45,113 nucleotides of DNA from Sulfurimonas sp. (lineage in GTDB: Bacteria; Campylobacterota; Campylobacteria; Campylobacterales; Sulfurimonadaceae), in the NCBI GenBank assembly GCA_027013295.1, contig JALUXP010000093.1, forward strand, positions 1-45,113, read 5' to 3'. Below are positions 10,725 through 20,736 of the stretch, one piece after another. Numbering within the stretch: the first letter of the stretch is position 1; each line of letters starts with the position of its first letter. The notes below the pieces were generated by a model. The model was not told the origin of the DNA. It did no database searches and saw only the letters and a list, made by a program, of their open reading frames with translations. A program made the position numbers and the translations under genes.

Positions 10725-12644
10725 CTATTTGATTTTATTTAAGATTGCTTCAACAGTAAAACCAAATTTCTCAAACAGTTGCCCAGCTGGTGCTGATGCA
10801 CCAAAAGTGTCCATAGCGATCACTTCATCAGCTAGCTTGTACCATTCTAAGCCTCGTGCCGCTTCTATAGCTACTTTCTTTGTATCTTGTTTGATAATGC
10901 TCTCTATGTAGGCTTTATCTTGTTCTATAAAAAGGTCATAACAAGGTACAGACACTACATTGACAGGGACATCTTTAGCATTGAGTGCATCTTTGGTTTT
11001 AAGTGCTAGTTCCACTTCACTCCCTGAAGCCATAAGTGTGATGAGAGCATTTTCATCAGAAGCTACCAAGTAGCCACCCTGTGATGCACTACCACTCACA
11101 GCACTTGGAACTACTGCTAAGTTTTGACGAGAACATACAAATGCTGATGGAGATTTACTCATAGTAAGTGCCGTTTTCCAAGCTTCTACATTTTCTGCAC
11201 CATCTGCTGGTCGCCATACATAAAAGTTAGGAAGAGCACGAAACTGAGAAAGATGCTCTATAGGTTGATGGGTTGGTCCATCTTCACCCACACCGATACT
11301 ATCATGTGTCCAGATAAAGAACTGTTGGATGCCAGTGAGTGCTGCGATGCGAGCTGCTGGTTTGAGATAGTCTGAGAACACAAAAAATGTCGCTGAAAAA
11401 GGGAGCAGTGGACCATAAAGTGCCATCGCATTGACTATGGAAGCCATCGCATGTTCACGGATACCAAAATAGATATTACGCCCTTTTGGATAGATACCCA
11501 TATCGTTCAAGTTAGTCTTATTTGATGGTGACAAATCTGCACTCCCGCCCAAGAAAGAGGGAATACCCCTTGCAATAGCATTCATAATCTTACCATTTGT
11601 TCCACGAGTAGCTTCTGCTTTGTCAAATACAGGATACTCGATACGAGAAAAATCAGGATTTTGCAAGGCATCTAATGTCTCATTTTGCTCCATCAAAGGC
11701 ATAGTTTTAAGTGAATGGTTCCACTCTCTCTCAAGCAAGTCACCCTCTTCTATAGTGCATCTAAATCTTAACATCACATCCTCAGGGACAAAGAATTTTT
11801 TATCAGGGTCAAAACCTGCATCTTTTTTCGCTTGAGCAATAACATCTTCACCGAGTGGTGCTCCGTGAGCATGATGTGAACCCTCTAGTTTTCCAGCACC
11901 CTTCGCGATGATAGTATGTGCTATGATAATAGTTGGTTTTGTATTTGCTTTTGCACTTGTGAAGGCTTTGTCTATCGCATCATAATTATGTCCATCACAC
12001 TCTAGCACATCCCAACCTTGTGACTCAAATCTTTTTGTAATGTCTTCAGAGATAGAGAGATCAGTTGAGCCTTCGATAGTGATACGGTTAGAATCATAAA
12101 TAAGGATGAGATTATCAAGTTTGTTATGTCCAGCGATAGAACAAGCTTCATAAGAGATGCCCTCTTCTAAGTCGCCATCACCACATAGGCAGTAAACATT
12201 ATGATCTATCATCTTTGCTGTTTCACTATTTACCTGTTCACCCATAAACTTACTTGCCATAGAAAAACCAACAGCATTTGCAATACCCTGACCAAGTGGA
12301 CCAGTTGTAATCTCTATCCCCTTAGTATGACCATATTCTGGATGCCCTGGAGTGCGTGAATCTAGTTGACGGAAGTTTTTAAGATCCTCCATCTCTAAGC
12401 CATAACCCCAAAGATAATAAAGAGAGTAGATAAGCCCTGTCGCATGACCACCAGAAAAAACTAAACGATCACGATTTAAAAAGTCTGGGTTTTTAGGGTT
12501 ATGATTTAAATGTTCACTAAGAACTACTGCAATATCTGCAAGTCCCATCGGTGCACCTGGGTGTCCAGAGTTTGCCGCTTGAACCATATCTGCTGCTAAA
12601 AATCTTATAGTGTCTGCCATTTTTTGGCGAATAACATTGCTCAT
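10725..12644 (-). CDS. tkt: Transketolase
   Basis: RFLAADMVQAANSGHPGAPMGLADIAVVLSEHLNHNPKNPDFLNRDRLVFSGGHA; GDGDLEEGISYEA; DSIGVGEDGPTHQPIEHLSQFRALPN; 639 aa. Confidence 0.97.
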   Translation of the reverse strand: MSNVIRQKMADTIRFLAADMVQAANSGHPGAPMGLADIAVVLSEHLNHNPKNPDFLNRDRLVFSGGHATGLIYSLYYLWGYGLEMEDLKNFRQLDSRTPGHPEYGHTKGIEITTGPLGQGIANAVGFSMASKFMGEQVNSETAKMIDHNVYCLCGDGDLEEGISYEACSIAGHNKLDNLILIYDSNRITIEGSTDLSISEDITKRFESQGWDVLECDGHNYDAIDKAFTSAKANTKPTIIIAHTIIAKGAGKLEGSHHAHGAPLGEDVIAQAKKDAGFDPDKKFFVPEDVMLRFRCTIEEGDLLEREWNHSLKTMPLMEQNETLDALQNPDFSRIEYPVFDKAEATRGTNGKIMNAIARGIPSFLGGSADLSPSNKTNLNDMGIYPKGRNIYFGIREHAMASIVNAMALYGPLLPFSATFFVFSDYLKPAARIAALTGIQQFFIWTHDSIGVGEDGPTHQPIEHLSQFRALPNFYVWRPADGAENVEAWKTALTMSKSPSAFVCSRQNLAVVPSAVSGSASQGGYLVASDENALITLMASGSEVELALKTKDALNAKDVPVNVVSVPCYDLFIEQDKAYIESIIKQDTKKVAIEAARGLEWYKLADEVIAMDTFGASAPAGQLFEKFGFTVEAILNKIK

Positions 12645-12647
12645 AAA

Positions 12648-13496
12648 TTAATTCCTATGTCTGTTTATGTATTTTGTAAGTAGTGACGAAAGTTCTTTTT
12701 TCAAGTTTTCATCAAGATTGCTCAACTCATCTTCGAGTTCATCCGCTAAAGTATTTGCTTCTCTCATAGTCTCATCCAAGCCTATCAAAGTAACAAAACT
12801 ATTTTTATCTTCATCATTTCCTGTAAGTTTTCCAGCTTCCTCACAACTCTGAGTTACATCAAGTATATCATCTTGGATTTGAAACAACAACCCAAGTTTT
12901 ATACCAAACTCATAAAGTTTTTCACCTAGTTTTTCTTGACCTACAATTATCGCACCCATCTTGAGTGAAGCCGCTATAAGTTTTGCGGTTTTATTTGTAT
13001 GGAGCACTTTTACATCTTCGATGCTAAGAGGTGTATTTTCAAAGTAACAGTCTATGGCTTGACCCAATACCATACCATTTAAACCACCATTTGATGATAG
13101 TTCTTTGATAAGTTCTACACGAGTATAGTCAGAAAAAGGTGCATTTGCTAAAACTTCAAAAGAGTAGGTATTGAGAGCATCACCGACAAGTATCGCTGTT
13201 ACTTCATCATATACCACATGCAAGGTTGGTTTACCACGGCGAAGAGGTGAATCATCCATAGCTGGTAAATCATCGTGAATAAGAGAGTAAGTGTGAAGCA
13301 GTTCAACTGCATATGCAACATCTCTTGCACCATCAAGCAAGAGAGGGTTAAAAGCTTTTACAACACCTAGCAACAGTGCAGGACGAAACCTTTTTCCACC
13401 AGCGATAAGCATCTCTTGAAGAGCCTTTTCATAAGTAGGGTGGATAGAGTTTGAAATTGGTAAGTTGTCTAATAAAAAGCTCTCAAATTTATGCAT
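12648..13496 (-). CDS. Polyprenyl synthetase family protein (farnesyl/geranyl diphosphate synthase type)
   Basis: First Asp-rich motif LIHDDLPAMDDSPLRRGKPT; second Asp-rich motif FQIQDDILDVT; GKRFRPAL; IspA-sized at 282 aa. Confidence 0.93.
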   Translation of the reverse strand: MHKFESFLLDNLPISNSIHPTYEKALQEMLIAGGKRFRPALLLGVVKAFNPLLLDGARDVAYAVELLHTYSLIHDDLPAMDDSPLRRGKPTLHVVYDEVTAILVGDALNTYSFEVLANAPFSDYTRVELIKELSSNGGLNGMVLGQAIDCYFENTPLSIEDVKVLHTNKTAKLIAASLKMGAIIVGQEKLGEKLYEFGIKLGLLFQIQDDILDVTQSCEEAGKLTGNDEDKNSFVTLIGLDETMREANTLADELEDELSNLDENLKKELSSLLTKYINRHRN

Positions 13497-13559
13497 TTGA
13501 AATTTTAGTGTTTTCTATGTTAATTTGGGGTTAATTTAGAGGAATCTCTTTTAGGTAAA

Positions 13560-13823
13560 TTAAAAAGAGAGTTTCATTTTTTGTGTAACATACTGATGAA
13601 TTAAAGAAGAAAGTATCGTTTGATACGGAATGTTTAACTCCGCACTTCTTCTTTTTAACATGAGCATATCAAATTCTGGTATTCGAATATTTACATTTTT
13701 AGTTTTTTTCAAAAAATTATTTGCTGCAATTTTTGCTTCTAAAAGTTCCTCTTCAAAGTTTTCAACTCTTGAAAATTCAGATGTTGTTTCAATAGCTTCT
13801 AAAAGGTCTAACCTGGATTCACA
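13560..13823 (-). pseudogene. Remnant of an RHH/CopG-type antitoxin gene (BrnA-like), missing a start codon
   Basis: Reverse-strand open frame: ...ESRLDLLEAIETTSEFSRVENFEEELLEAKIAANNFLKKTKNVNIRIPEFDMLMLKRRSAELNIPYQTILSSLIHQYVTQKMKLSF*. The 'NIRI...LKRRSAELNIPYQTILSSLIHQYV' block is typical of ribbon-helix-helix antitoxins. Frame is closed by TGA at 13824-13826 with no N-terminal ATG. Confidence 0.6.
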
Positions 13824-13864
13824 TCACTAAGGAATAACCCCAAAACAATTGACTATAAAAATAT

Positions 13865-14857
13865 CTAATATCTCAGAGGATTGATATTTACAAAAAACTG
13901 AAAGTGTTTTCTTGTAAAAAGCAAAGATGCAAAGTGTTTAAAATCATCAATAGTTTCTCTAATATCGGAAATTGAACTTACTTTCTTTCCATTTACTTGA
14001 ATAAGTCTATCTCCTATATCTAAACCATACTTTTCATATTTTTTGCCTATTCTGATGATAGTAAGATTATCGCTAAAATAAAGTCCATTTTGTTCTAAGA
14101 AAGTATCACTAACAAAACCACCACCAAAGCGCTGAGTAGTTTTTGTTGTAATAGATAACTTTTTTCCATCTCTTATGATTTTAATATCAAATTTAGTGCC
14201 GAGTTTACTAAATAAAATTGCCATCATGAAGCTCGAAGCATTTTTAACTCTTTTGCCATTTAAGTGAGTAATGCAGTCATCTTTTTTAAACTTCATATTT
14301 TTATCAAAAGGGTTTACTCTTTTGATGATGATAAGTTTACCCTCATCTATCACCCTAACACCTATGTCTGAATAATATTTGTTTTTTGAATTAATGAAGT
14401 GATCTAAGTATTCTTTTTGGATAATTCCATTTGGAGTAACTAAACCCTCTAAATTACAGCAACTTCCAAGTAGTAAACTAGGAGCAGAGACTACTTTTGT
14501 GTATGTAGCCAAAGTATTTAGACCTATCTGATTAGTTCTTAGTTTGCCTTTTATGACTCGTTTGTCATTAACACTTGCTCGACCTTTTGATATAGAGTTA
14601 TTTATACGAAATGGATATCTAACATAGTTTTTATTTTCAACAAGATAAAGGTTTAAAAATGGATCGTGTTTTATGACTTTTGCATTTGGTAGTGAAGTTG
14701 AATAAATAAGTTTTTGATGATTTTTTAGTGGTATAACTATATTTTGATTTTGAAGAACATGAAGTGAAGATGTTTTGGCTTTGCAGGCTTTGTAACCACC
14801 ATTACAAGCGAGTAGGCTAAGGATAAAAAGATTAAGAGCGAGAAACACTCTTAACAT
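13865..14857 (-). CDS. Secreted/exported PDZ-domain-containing protein
   Basis: N-terminal signal-like hydrophobic stretch; two PDZ-like segments (FKKDDCITHLNGKRVKNASSFM..., YGLDIGDRLIQVNGKKVSSISDIRETI); no protease catalytic motif recognised. Confidence 0.65.
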   Translation of the reverse strand: MLRVFLALNLFILSLLACNGGYKACKAKTSSLHVLQNQNIVIPLKNHQKLIYSTSLPNAKVIKHDPFLNLYLVENKNYVRYPFRINNSISKGRASVNDKRVIKGKLRTNQIGLNTLATYTKVVSAPSLLLGSCCNLEGLVTPNGIIQKEYLDHFINSKNKYYSDIGVRVIDEGKLIIIKRVNPFDKNMKFKKDDCITHLNGKRVKNASSFMMAILFSKLGTKFDIKIIRDGKKLSITTKTTQRFGGGFVSDTFLEQNGLYFSDNLTIIRIGKKYEKYGLDIGDRLIQVNGKKVSSISDIRETIDDFKHFASLLFTRKHFQFFVNINPLRY

Positions 14858-15175
14858 TTATTTTGCTCCAAACGGATTCATACCGCCCATATTTCCAAGC
14901 ATGCCCATGGCACTACTTTGTTGGTTTTGTTGCACCATCTTGTTTGCGTCGTTTATAGCGCCGATTAAAAGTATTTGAAGCATATCTTTATCTGTTAAAG
15001 TAGTCTCATCTATCATCAAGTCAACTACCTCCCCATTTCCATTTACACTTAACTCTATCAGACCGCCACCAGTTTTTACACTAAAGACTTTGGATGCTAG
15101 ATCAGATTTTAGTTTCTCTGCATTTTCTTGCATACCCTCTAACATCTTAGACATATCACCCATGTTGCCAAACAT
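14858..15175 (-). CDS. YbaB/EbfC family nucleoid-associated protein
   Basis: [60 protein letters not shown]; about 105 aa. Confidence 0.9.
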   Translation of the reverse strand: MFGNMGDMSKMLEGMQENAEKLKSDLASKVFSVKTGGGLIELSVNGNGEVVDLMIDETTLTDKDMLQILLIGAINDANKMVQQNQQSSAMGMLGNMGGMNPFGAK

Positions 15176-15540
15176 TAGATTGAGTTCACAATTTCGTCTA
15201 TGTTGTTGTCTTCATTTAAGAGTACAACTTTTGGTTGGTAAGTCTCTAGGTCTTTTTCATTGTACGAGGCATAAGCCACAATGATGATTTTATCGCCCTT
15301 ATGAACTTTTCTAGCAGCAGCACCATTTAAGCAGATGTCACGCTTGCCTCTCTCACCAAGGATAGTATAAGTTGAAAATCTCTCACCATTATTGATATTA
15401 AGAATTTCTACTTTTTGACCTATTCGTAAATTTGCAGCTTCTAAAAGTTCTTCATCTATAGTGATTGAACCAACATAGTTAAGATTTGCATCTGTAACAG
15501 TTGCACGGTGAATTTTGCTATAAAGCATCTCAATATTCAT
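15175..15540 (-). CDS. panD: Aspartate 1-decarboxylase
   Basis: [56 protein letters not shown]...[19 protein letters not shown]; includes the GS self-processing site. Confidence 0.97.
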   Translation of the reverse strand: MNIEMLYSKIHRATVTDANLNYVGSITIDEELLEAANLRIGQKVEILNINNGERFSTYTILGERGKRDICLNGAAARKVHKGDKIIIVAYASYNEKDLETYQPKVVLLNEDNNIDEIVNSI

Positions 15541-15559
15541 TATTTACCCTTGACCTTTT

Positions 15560-15943
15560 TTACATACCCATCTGTTTTTTCATATCCGTTGGAGAGATAG
15601 GCTCATCCCACAGTTGAGCATCAATGACAAACTCTTCGACTACATTTCCACCAATAATATGTTCACTTACAATTTTATCAATTTTTTCTTTAGTTAGAGC
15701 TGTATACATTGTATGACCTGGTTCAACAAGCATAACGGGACCTGAAGAACAACGATTCATACACCCAGTACGAATAGGTTGCACTGTCCCCATGATGCCC
15801 TCTTGCATAAGCTTTTGAGAAAGATATTGAAAAAGTTGTTGGGACTCTGGATTTTGTTGGCTAACACACGATGGTTTTGGCATTCCTGGAGGAGCTGACT
15901 GCTCACATTTAAACATATAAAAAGCTGGTTGTGGGATTCCCAT
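15560..15943 (-). CDS. Thioredoxin-like [2Fe-2S] ferredoxin domain protein
   Basis: Four-Cys pattern FKCEQSAPPGMPKPSCV ... TGCMNRCSSGPVMLVEPG typical of thioredoxin-like 2Fe-2S proteins. Confidence 0.85.
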   Translation of the reverse strand: MGIPQPAFYMFKCEQSAPPGMPKPSCVSQQNPESQQLFQYLSQKLMQEGIMGTVQPIRTGCMNRCSSGPVMLVEPGHTMYTALTKEKIDKIVSEHIIGGNVVEEFVIDAQLWDEPISPTDMKKQMGM

Positions 15944-16094
15944 ATTTGTTTCCTTTGTATTTTTTGCACATGACTCGTAATAAATGAGTCATATCTATTT
16001 TTCGTGAAATTATAGCAAAATATAAATCCTCTTTGATTAAGAAATAACTTTTTAGATATAATTCAACAAATATTAAGTACCTAGGAACATTTAT

Positions 16095-16649
16095 TTGAAA
16101 AAAATTATACTTTTCTTTTTATTTTGTATAAACTTATTTGCTGAGCCACAAACTTACATAGGTATGAATTATGGTGGAACATATGAAAAATTTACTACTG
16201 CCAAAGCAACAGAGTCTTCACCATTTCTAAATCTAAAAGCAGGGTATGGAGTTCGTGACGGCTATGGGGTTGAAATCTATTTTGAATATGTCCAAAACAA
16301 ATCAAAGATTTTTTCATCCGACCCAGCTACAAAATATGATGGAAATAAATATGCTATCAATATTGCACTTGTCAAATCATTTGACTTTGATATATATGTA
16401 TTACCTTTTGTTAAAGCAGGTTTTGGAGCTGGTTCTTTTAAGGTAGCTAGAACTCTGGATAAACGCCTCTCTTATGGCTCATTTAATCTTGGAACTGGTA
16501 TTTATATTCCCATCACTAAACATTACGATATAGAGTTAGGATATAGGTACAAGTCAATTTCCCACGAAGGATTGAACCTCATATCTCAAACCATAATCCA
16601 TACTGCAAATGCTTATTCAGCTTATGTTGGCTTCAACTTTAGATATTAA
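16095..16649 (+). CDS. Outer-membrane beta-barrel protein (porin-like family)
   Basis: Signal peptide-like N-terminus (TTG start), alternating amphipathic strands (YGVEIYFEYVQN, YDIELGYRYKSI), terminal aromatic (YVGFNFRY*). Confidence 0.7.
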   Translation: MKKIILFFLFCINLFAEPQTYIGMNYGGTYEKFTTAKATESSPFLNLKAGYGVRDGYGVEIYFEYVQNKSKIFSSDPATKYDGNKYAINIALVKSFDFDIYVLPFVKAGFGAGSFKVARTLDKRLSYGSFNLGTGIYIPITKHYDIELGYRYKSISHEGLNLISQTIIHTANAYSAYVGFNFRY

Positions 16650-16658
16650 GGAAGATTT

Positions 16659-17333
16659 ATGAAATATATAAAAAGTTTATCATTTATCATACTAACACTT
16701 CTTCTGAACTCATGTGGAGACAACACAACAACTCCTGTTACAAAAGATGTAAATAGTATAGGTATAGACAATGGATCACCCATTTATAAGATTTATTCAA
16801 CAGACTTCTATGCTCCTAGTGCTACGGTTTACTTTAATGACAACACGAGTGCAACTATAACTGACAAAGTTGACTGGACTCGATCAGATTCAACCATGCT
16901 TGATATTTCCACAGACTCGACTATACTACCGCTAGTCAATGAAGGAAACTCTACCTTATCTATAAGCTACAAATCTTTTAAAGGTATGGAGGATTCTGTT
17001 ACAGTAGAGATAATTGGTTTAGACTCCAATACCTCTTGGAATATTGTATCAGATATAAATACTACAGGGGAGACAGTTGTATTAAAAGCTGAAGGCAACT
17101 TTACGGATGGAAACAATAGTAAAACCATCATACAAAATATATCTTGGACATCATCAGACATAGCAATAGCTTCTATCACGAGTGAAACTATCGCAGATGT
17201 TACAAAAATTATCAATCCTACCTATACGAAATACACCCTAAAAGCACTCAAAGCAGGTGATGTCAACATCACAGCGACCCTTAAGTTTAACGATATAAAT
17301 GCAAGTCTAAGCAAACACTTTACAATCAATTAG
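16659..17333 (+). CDS. Lipoprotein with Ig-like (BIG-type) repeats
   Basis: Lipobox-like LLLNSCGDN; repeat-like segments with VDWTRSDSTMLDIS and ISWTSSDIAIASIT; 224 aa. Confidence 0.65.
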   Translation: MKYIKSLSFIILTLLLNSCGDNTTTPVTKDVNSIGIDNGSPIYKIYSTDFYAPSATVYFNDNTSATITDKVDWTRSDSTMLDISTDSTILPLVNEGNSTLSISYKSFKGMEDSVTVEIIGLDSNTSWNIVSDINTTGETVVLKAEGNFTDGNNSKTIIQNISWTSSDIAIASITSETIADVTKIINPTYTKYTLKALKAGDVNITATLKFNDINASLSKHFTIN

Positions 17334-18625
17334 AGGGTTATTAAAAACTCTCTTACAATCTCTCTATCATCAAAAGGAAACTCTTTATCATAGATGATCT
17401 GTGTAACCTCATCACCTTTACCAAGTATCACTACAACTTCATCTTCTTCTTGTGCATCAAGTGCCATCTTGATAGCTTTTTTTCTATCTAACTCCACACT
17501 AAGGATAGTTTTGTCTTCTATCCCTGCTACAATATCATCAACTATGGTTTGAGGGTCTTCGTTGCGAGGGTTGTCACTTGTCACATAGACTCTCTTGGCT
17601 AAAGAAGCTGCAACTTTTCCCATCATAGGACGCTTTTGTTTGTCTCTATCTCCACCAGCACCAAAAACAACTAAAAGCTCTTTTTCTTTAAGGGCATTAA
17701 GCACTTGAGCCATCCCATCGGGAGTATGTGCAAAGTCAACTATAACATTTGGGCTCTCACTCACCTGCTCCATCCTACCACTTACACCAGCGAAATTATC
17801 TACAACATTGGCAACATCTTCAAGTTTGCCACCAACGAGCATATGTGTTGCAGAGATTGCGGCCATGAGATTGTAAAGGTTGAAAAATCCATGTAAAGAT
17901 GCAGTAAAAGGGACTACCTCTTGAAAATGCTGGATAATCCCACTTGAAGCGTTATTGAGAGAGTAAGCGATAAGTCTATAGGTTGCAGAGTTTTCTATCC
18001 CGTAAGTCATTGTGTTTTTAAAGTTAAAAGAGGCTTTGTCCTCATCTTTATTGATAAGTTTTTTACCTTCATCTTGAAAAAAACTATTTTTTACAGCTGT
18101 GTATTCACCCATAGTTTTATGATAATCAAGATGGTCTTGAGTGATGTTAGTGAGTATCTTCAGCTCAAAGTTTAAGCCTTCTACTCTTTTTTGTACGATA
18201 GCATGGGAGCTTACTTCCATGATAAAAAATTCACACCCCGCAGAGACCGCTTGATAGATATGGATGTAAGTATTTAAAACAGATGGCGTAGTGAGGCTTT
18301 TACCCTCCACTATCTCATCATTCATAAAAAAACCACGAGTACCTTGAAGTGCTGCTTTTTTGCCTAAATCTAGTAAAAAAGAATAAATCGCACTTGCTGT
18401 AGTTGTTTTGCCATTTGTTCCCGTAAGCCCAACTATCTTTATCTTATCGATACCAAAGATAGTTGCTACCTCACAAATGTTAATAATAGAGTGTGCAGCA
18501 TTATCTTTTGCATTTTGAAGGTATTTTTCATTTTGTGAGGTGAGGACAAAAGCTGTTTTCGCATCACATTGGGTAGAATTTTCTGTAATATAGTTAAAGG
18601 CAAAACCTGGTAATTCAACCTTCAA
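17330..18625 (-). CDS. murE: UDP-N-acetylmuramoyl-L-alanyl-D-glutamate--2,6-diaminopimelate ligase
   Basis: VGLTGTNGKTTTAS; ITQDHLDYHKTMGEY; VDFAHTPDGM; TSDNPRNEDPQ (DAP-type signature); 431 aa. Confidence 0.95.
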   Translation of the reverse strand: MKVELPGFAFNYITENSTQCDAKTAFVLTSQNEKYLQNAKDNAAHSIINICEVATIFGIDKIKIVGLTGTNGKTTTASAIYSFLLDLGKKAALQGTRGFFMNDEIVEGKSLTTPSVLNTYIHIYQAVSAGCEFFIMEVSSHAIVQKRVEGLNFELKILTNITQDHLDYHKTMGEYTAVKNSFFQDEGKKLINKDEDKASFNFKNTMTYGIENSATYRLIAYSLNNASSGIIQHFQEVVPFTASLHGFFNLYNLMAAISATHMLVGGKLEDVANVVDNFAGVSGRMEQVSESPNVIVDFAHTPDGMAQVLNALKEKELLVVFGAGGDRDKQKRPMMGKVAASLAKRVYVTSDNPRNEDPQTIVDDIVAGIEDKTILSVELDRKKAIKMALDAQEEDEVVVILGKGDEVTQIIYDKEFPFDDREIVREFLITL

Positions 18626-19208
18626 TGAGTTTGCCTTTTGAAAGTTTTTTTAGTAGTCTTCTTAGCTGTGCATCACTTGGGTAAGCAACAAGGGCACTTT
18701 CCAAATAACTGATCGCCATGGAACGAAAATCATACTCTATAAGATTTTCTAAAAAATCTATAAAATCATTTTTTGCTGTAATAATCACACGAGTAGAGAA
18801 CATTATATTTTCAAAAGTTTCGCGGAATTCTGCCCCCTCATCTAAGAGTTGTTTAAAATCTTGATAAAGAATCCCATCTTCATAATCTATCTTATCTCTC
18901 AGTGGTTGAGAAAATATCTCACCCAGTGTATCTAATGTCCCATCTATATTTTCTAATATATCACCCATAATAAGGTCAGCTTGTTCTTTATCTTCTTCTT
19001 GAAGTATTTCATAATAATCAAAAAGTGCTTCAGCTCCACCCTCCCCACTCATAGCCATCTCTGCAAGGATAACACCATTGTATGCTTCTTTTGAATTTGG
19101 ATAATTTTGTAAAACTGTAGCAAATTTTTGTAAAGCTTGTTCATACTCCGCTTTTGAGAAACTGTCTTTTGCTTGTGTTAATGTCTTATATTTACTAATT
19201 ACACCCAT
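18615..19208 (-). CDS. TPR-like repeat protein of unknown function
   Basis: KAEYEQALQKFATVLQNYPNSKEAYNGVILAEMAMSG and SYLESALVAYPSDAQLRRLLKKL; overlaps the murE start. Confidence 0.7.
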   Translation of the reverse strand: MGVISKYKTLTQAKDSFSKAEYEQALQKFATVLQNYPNSKEAYNGVILAEMAMSGEGGAEALFDYYEILQEEDKEQADLIMGDILENIDGTLDTLGEIFSQPLRDKIDYEDGILYQDFKQLLDEGAEFRETFENIMFSTRVIITAKNDFIDFLENLIEYDFRSMAISYLESALVAYPSDAQLRRLLKKLSKGKLIEG

Positions 19209-19221
19209 AATCTACTCTTTA

Positions 19222-19497
19222 TTATAAATTTTCTATATCATTTTCCATGCCAACTGGCACATTGATAACTGTTAACTCAGGATGAATATCCATACGAAGT
19301 TGTCTTTGCACTCCATACTTCAAAGTGCTTCCACTGCTAGCACAACCCAAGCATGCTCCCTTGAGCTGAACATAGACAGTTCCATTTTTTACAGTTATAA
19401 AATCAATGTCACCACCATCTAAAGCGATAGATGGTCTTACTTTATCAATAACATTTTTAACTGGTTCAACCAGTTCTTCATCACTAAACGGAATCAT
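19222..19497 (-). CDS. NifU-like (Nfu-type) Fe-S scaffold domain protein
   Basis: VRPSIALDGGDIDFITVKNGTVYVQLKGACLGCASSGSTLKYGVQRQLR; CxxC motif. Confidence 0.93.
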   Translation of the reverse strand: MIPFSDEELVEPVKNVIDKVRPSIALDGGDIDFITVKNGTVYVQLKGACLGCASSGSTLKYGVQRQLRMDIHPELTVINVPVGMENDIENL

Positions 19498-19634
19498 AAT
19501 CTTACCTTTAATATTTTTACAGTATTTATTTCAATTACATAAAATAGAGTAATATCGCTTAACAAGTGATAAAAGTAATAGGCATATCGGCAAAAGTTAG
19601 TTATATTTAATGTTTGGAGTAAAATGTTTGGGGG

Positions 19635-19658
19635 AATAGCCTCTATCTGGAGGCTATT
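19635..19658. terminator. Strong hairpin downstream of tsf
   Basis: AATAGCCTC-TATCTG-GAGGCTATT, 9-bp perfect stem located between tsf and nfu; no clear T-run beside it, so a rho-independent terminator is not certain. Confidence 0.45.
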
Positions 19659-19681
19659 ATGACTAAAAAGTTAAAAAAGCT

Positions 19682-20734
19682 TTATTGACCCATTTGTGCA
19701 GCTACTTCTGCTGCGAAGTCATCTTCTTTTTTCTCTATTCCCTCACCAACTTCAAGGCGAATAAATTCTGTTATGGTGGCAGTACCACCGAGAGCTTTAG
19801 CGGCAGCTTCTACAGCCTGTGCTACTGTTTTTTTATCGTCTAAAACATATTGTTGATCAAGGAGTGCTTGTTCTTTATCTAGCATTGTGTTGTCTAAGAT
19901 AAAACGAGCTACTTGACCTGGTACAATTTTGTCCCAGATTTTTTCAGGTTTACCTTGCTCCTTAAGAGCAGCTTTTATATCTTCCTCAGCTTGAGCCATT
20001 ACAGCATCAGTGAGTTGCATCATAGAGATATACTTAGGTACATTTTTAAGAGGTTTTTTAAGACGAGCTAACTCTTCATTTTCTTTCTTAAGTGCCTCAA
20101 TGCGACCTTTTGTTTCACTCTCTACATAAGCAGGATCTAAATCTGTGTAAGATAATGTTGTAGGTTTCATAGCAGATGCATGCATAGCAACTTGCTTCAT
20201 AACCTCTCTCATACCCTCAACAGTTTTTACTGAATCACACTCAGCTTTAACAATAACCGCGATACGGCTGTTAGAGTGGATGTAACCATTGAGTGCTTCA
20301 GTAGCAGATGCTGTAAGTGTACCAAAACGGCGAAGTTCAATCTTTTCACCGATTTTACTTACTGCTTCAGCAAAAGTAGCACCAAATGCAGAACTATTAA
20401 AAGCTGCAACATCCGCTGGTTGGTTGTCAAAAATTTCTTTTGCAGAATCTTTTACAAGATTTTGGAAACCTTCATTTTGTGCAACAAAGTCTGTTTCCGA
20501 GTTAATCTCAATAACAGTTGCTTTAGAAAAGTCATCAGCGATAACTAGACCAGCAAGACCTTCAGCTGCAACTCTATCAGCTTTTTTAGCTGCTTTTGCG
20601 ATACCGCGTTCTTTAAGCCACTCTGTTGCTTTTGCCATGTCTCCATCGTTTTCAACAAGTGCTTTTTTACAGTCCATCATCGGAGCATCAGTTGATGCTC
20701 TTAGTTCTTTAACTTGTGCTGCTGTAACTGCCAT
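19682..20734 (-). CDS. tsf: Elongation factor Ts
   Basis: [53 protein letters not shown]; 350 aa; downstream of rpsB. Confidence 0.97.
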   Translation of the reverse strand: MAVTAAQVKELRASTDAPMMDCKKALVENDGDMAKATEWLKERGIAKAAKKADRVAAEGLAGLVIADDFSKATVIEINSETDFVAQNEGFQNLVKDSAKEIFDNQPADVAAFNSSAFGATFAEAVSKIGEKIELRRFGTLTASATEALNGYIHSNSRIAVIVKAECDSVKTVEGMREVMKQVAMHASAMKPTTLSYTDLDPAYVESETKGRIEALKKENEELARLKKPLKNVPKYISMMQLTDAVMAQAEEDIKAALKEQGKPEKIWDKIVPGQVARFILDNTMLDKEQALLDQQYVLDDKKTVAQAVEAAAKALGGTATITEFIRLEVGEGIEKKEDDFAAEVAAQMGQ

Positions 20735-20736
20735 GA

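Noticed and set aside
13630-13830. ORF-track plus-strand 66-aa ORF
   Set aside because: Its Ser/Phe-rich translation is the antisense of the RHH antitoxin-like frame on the minus strand, which has a recognisable family pattern.
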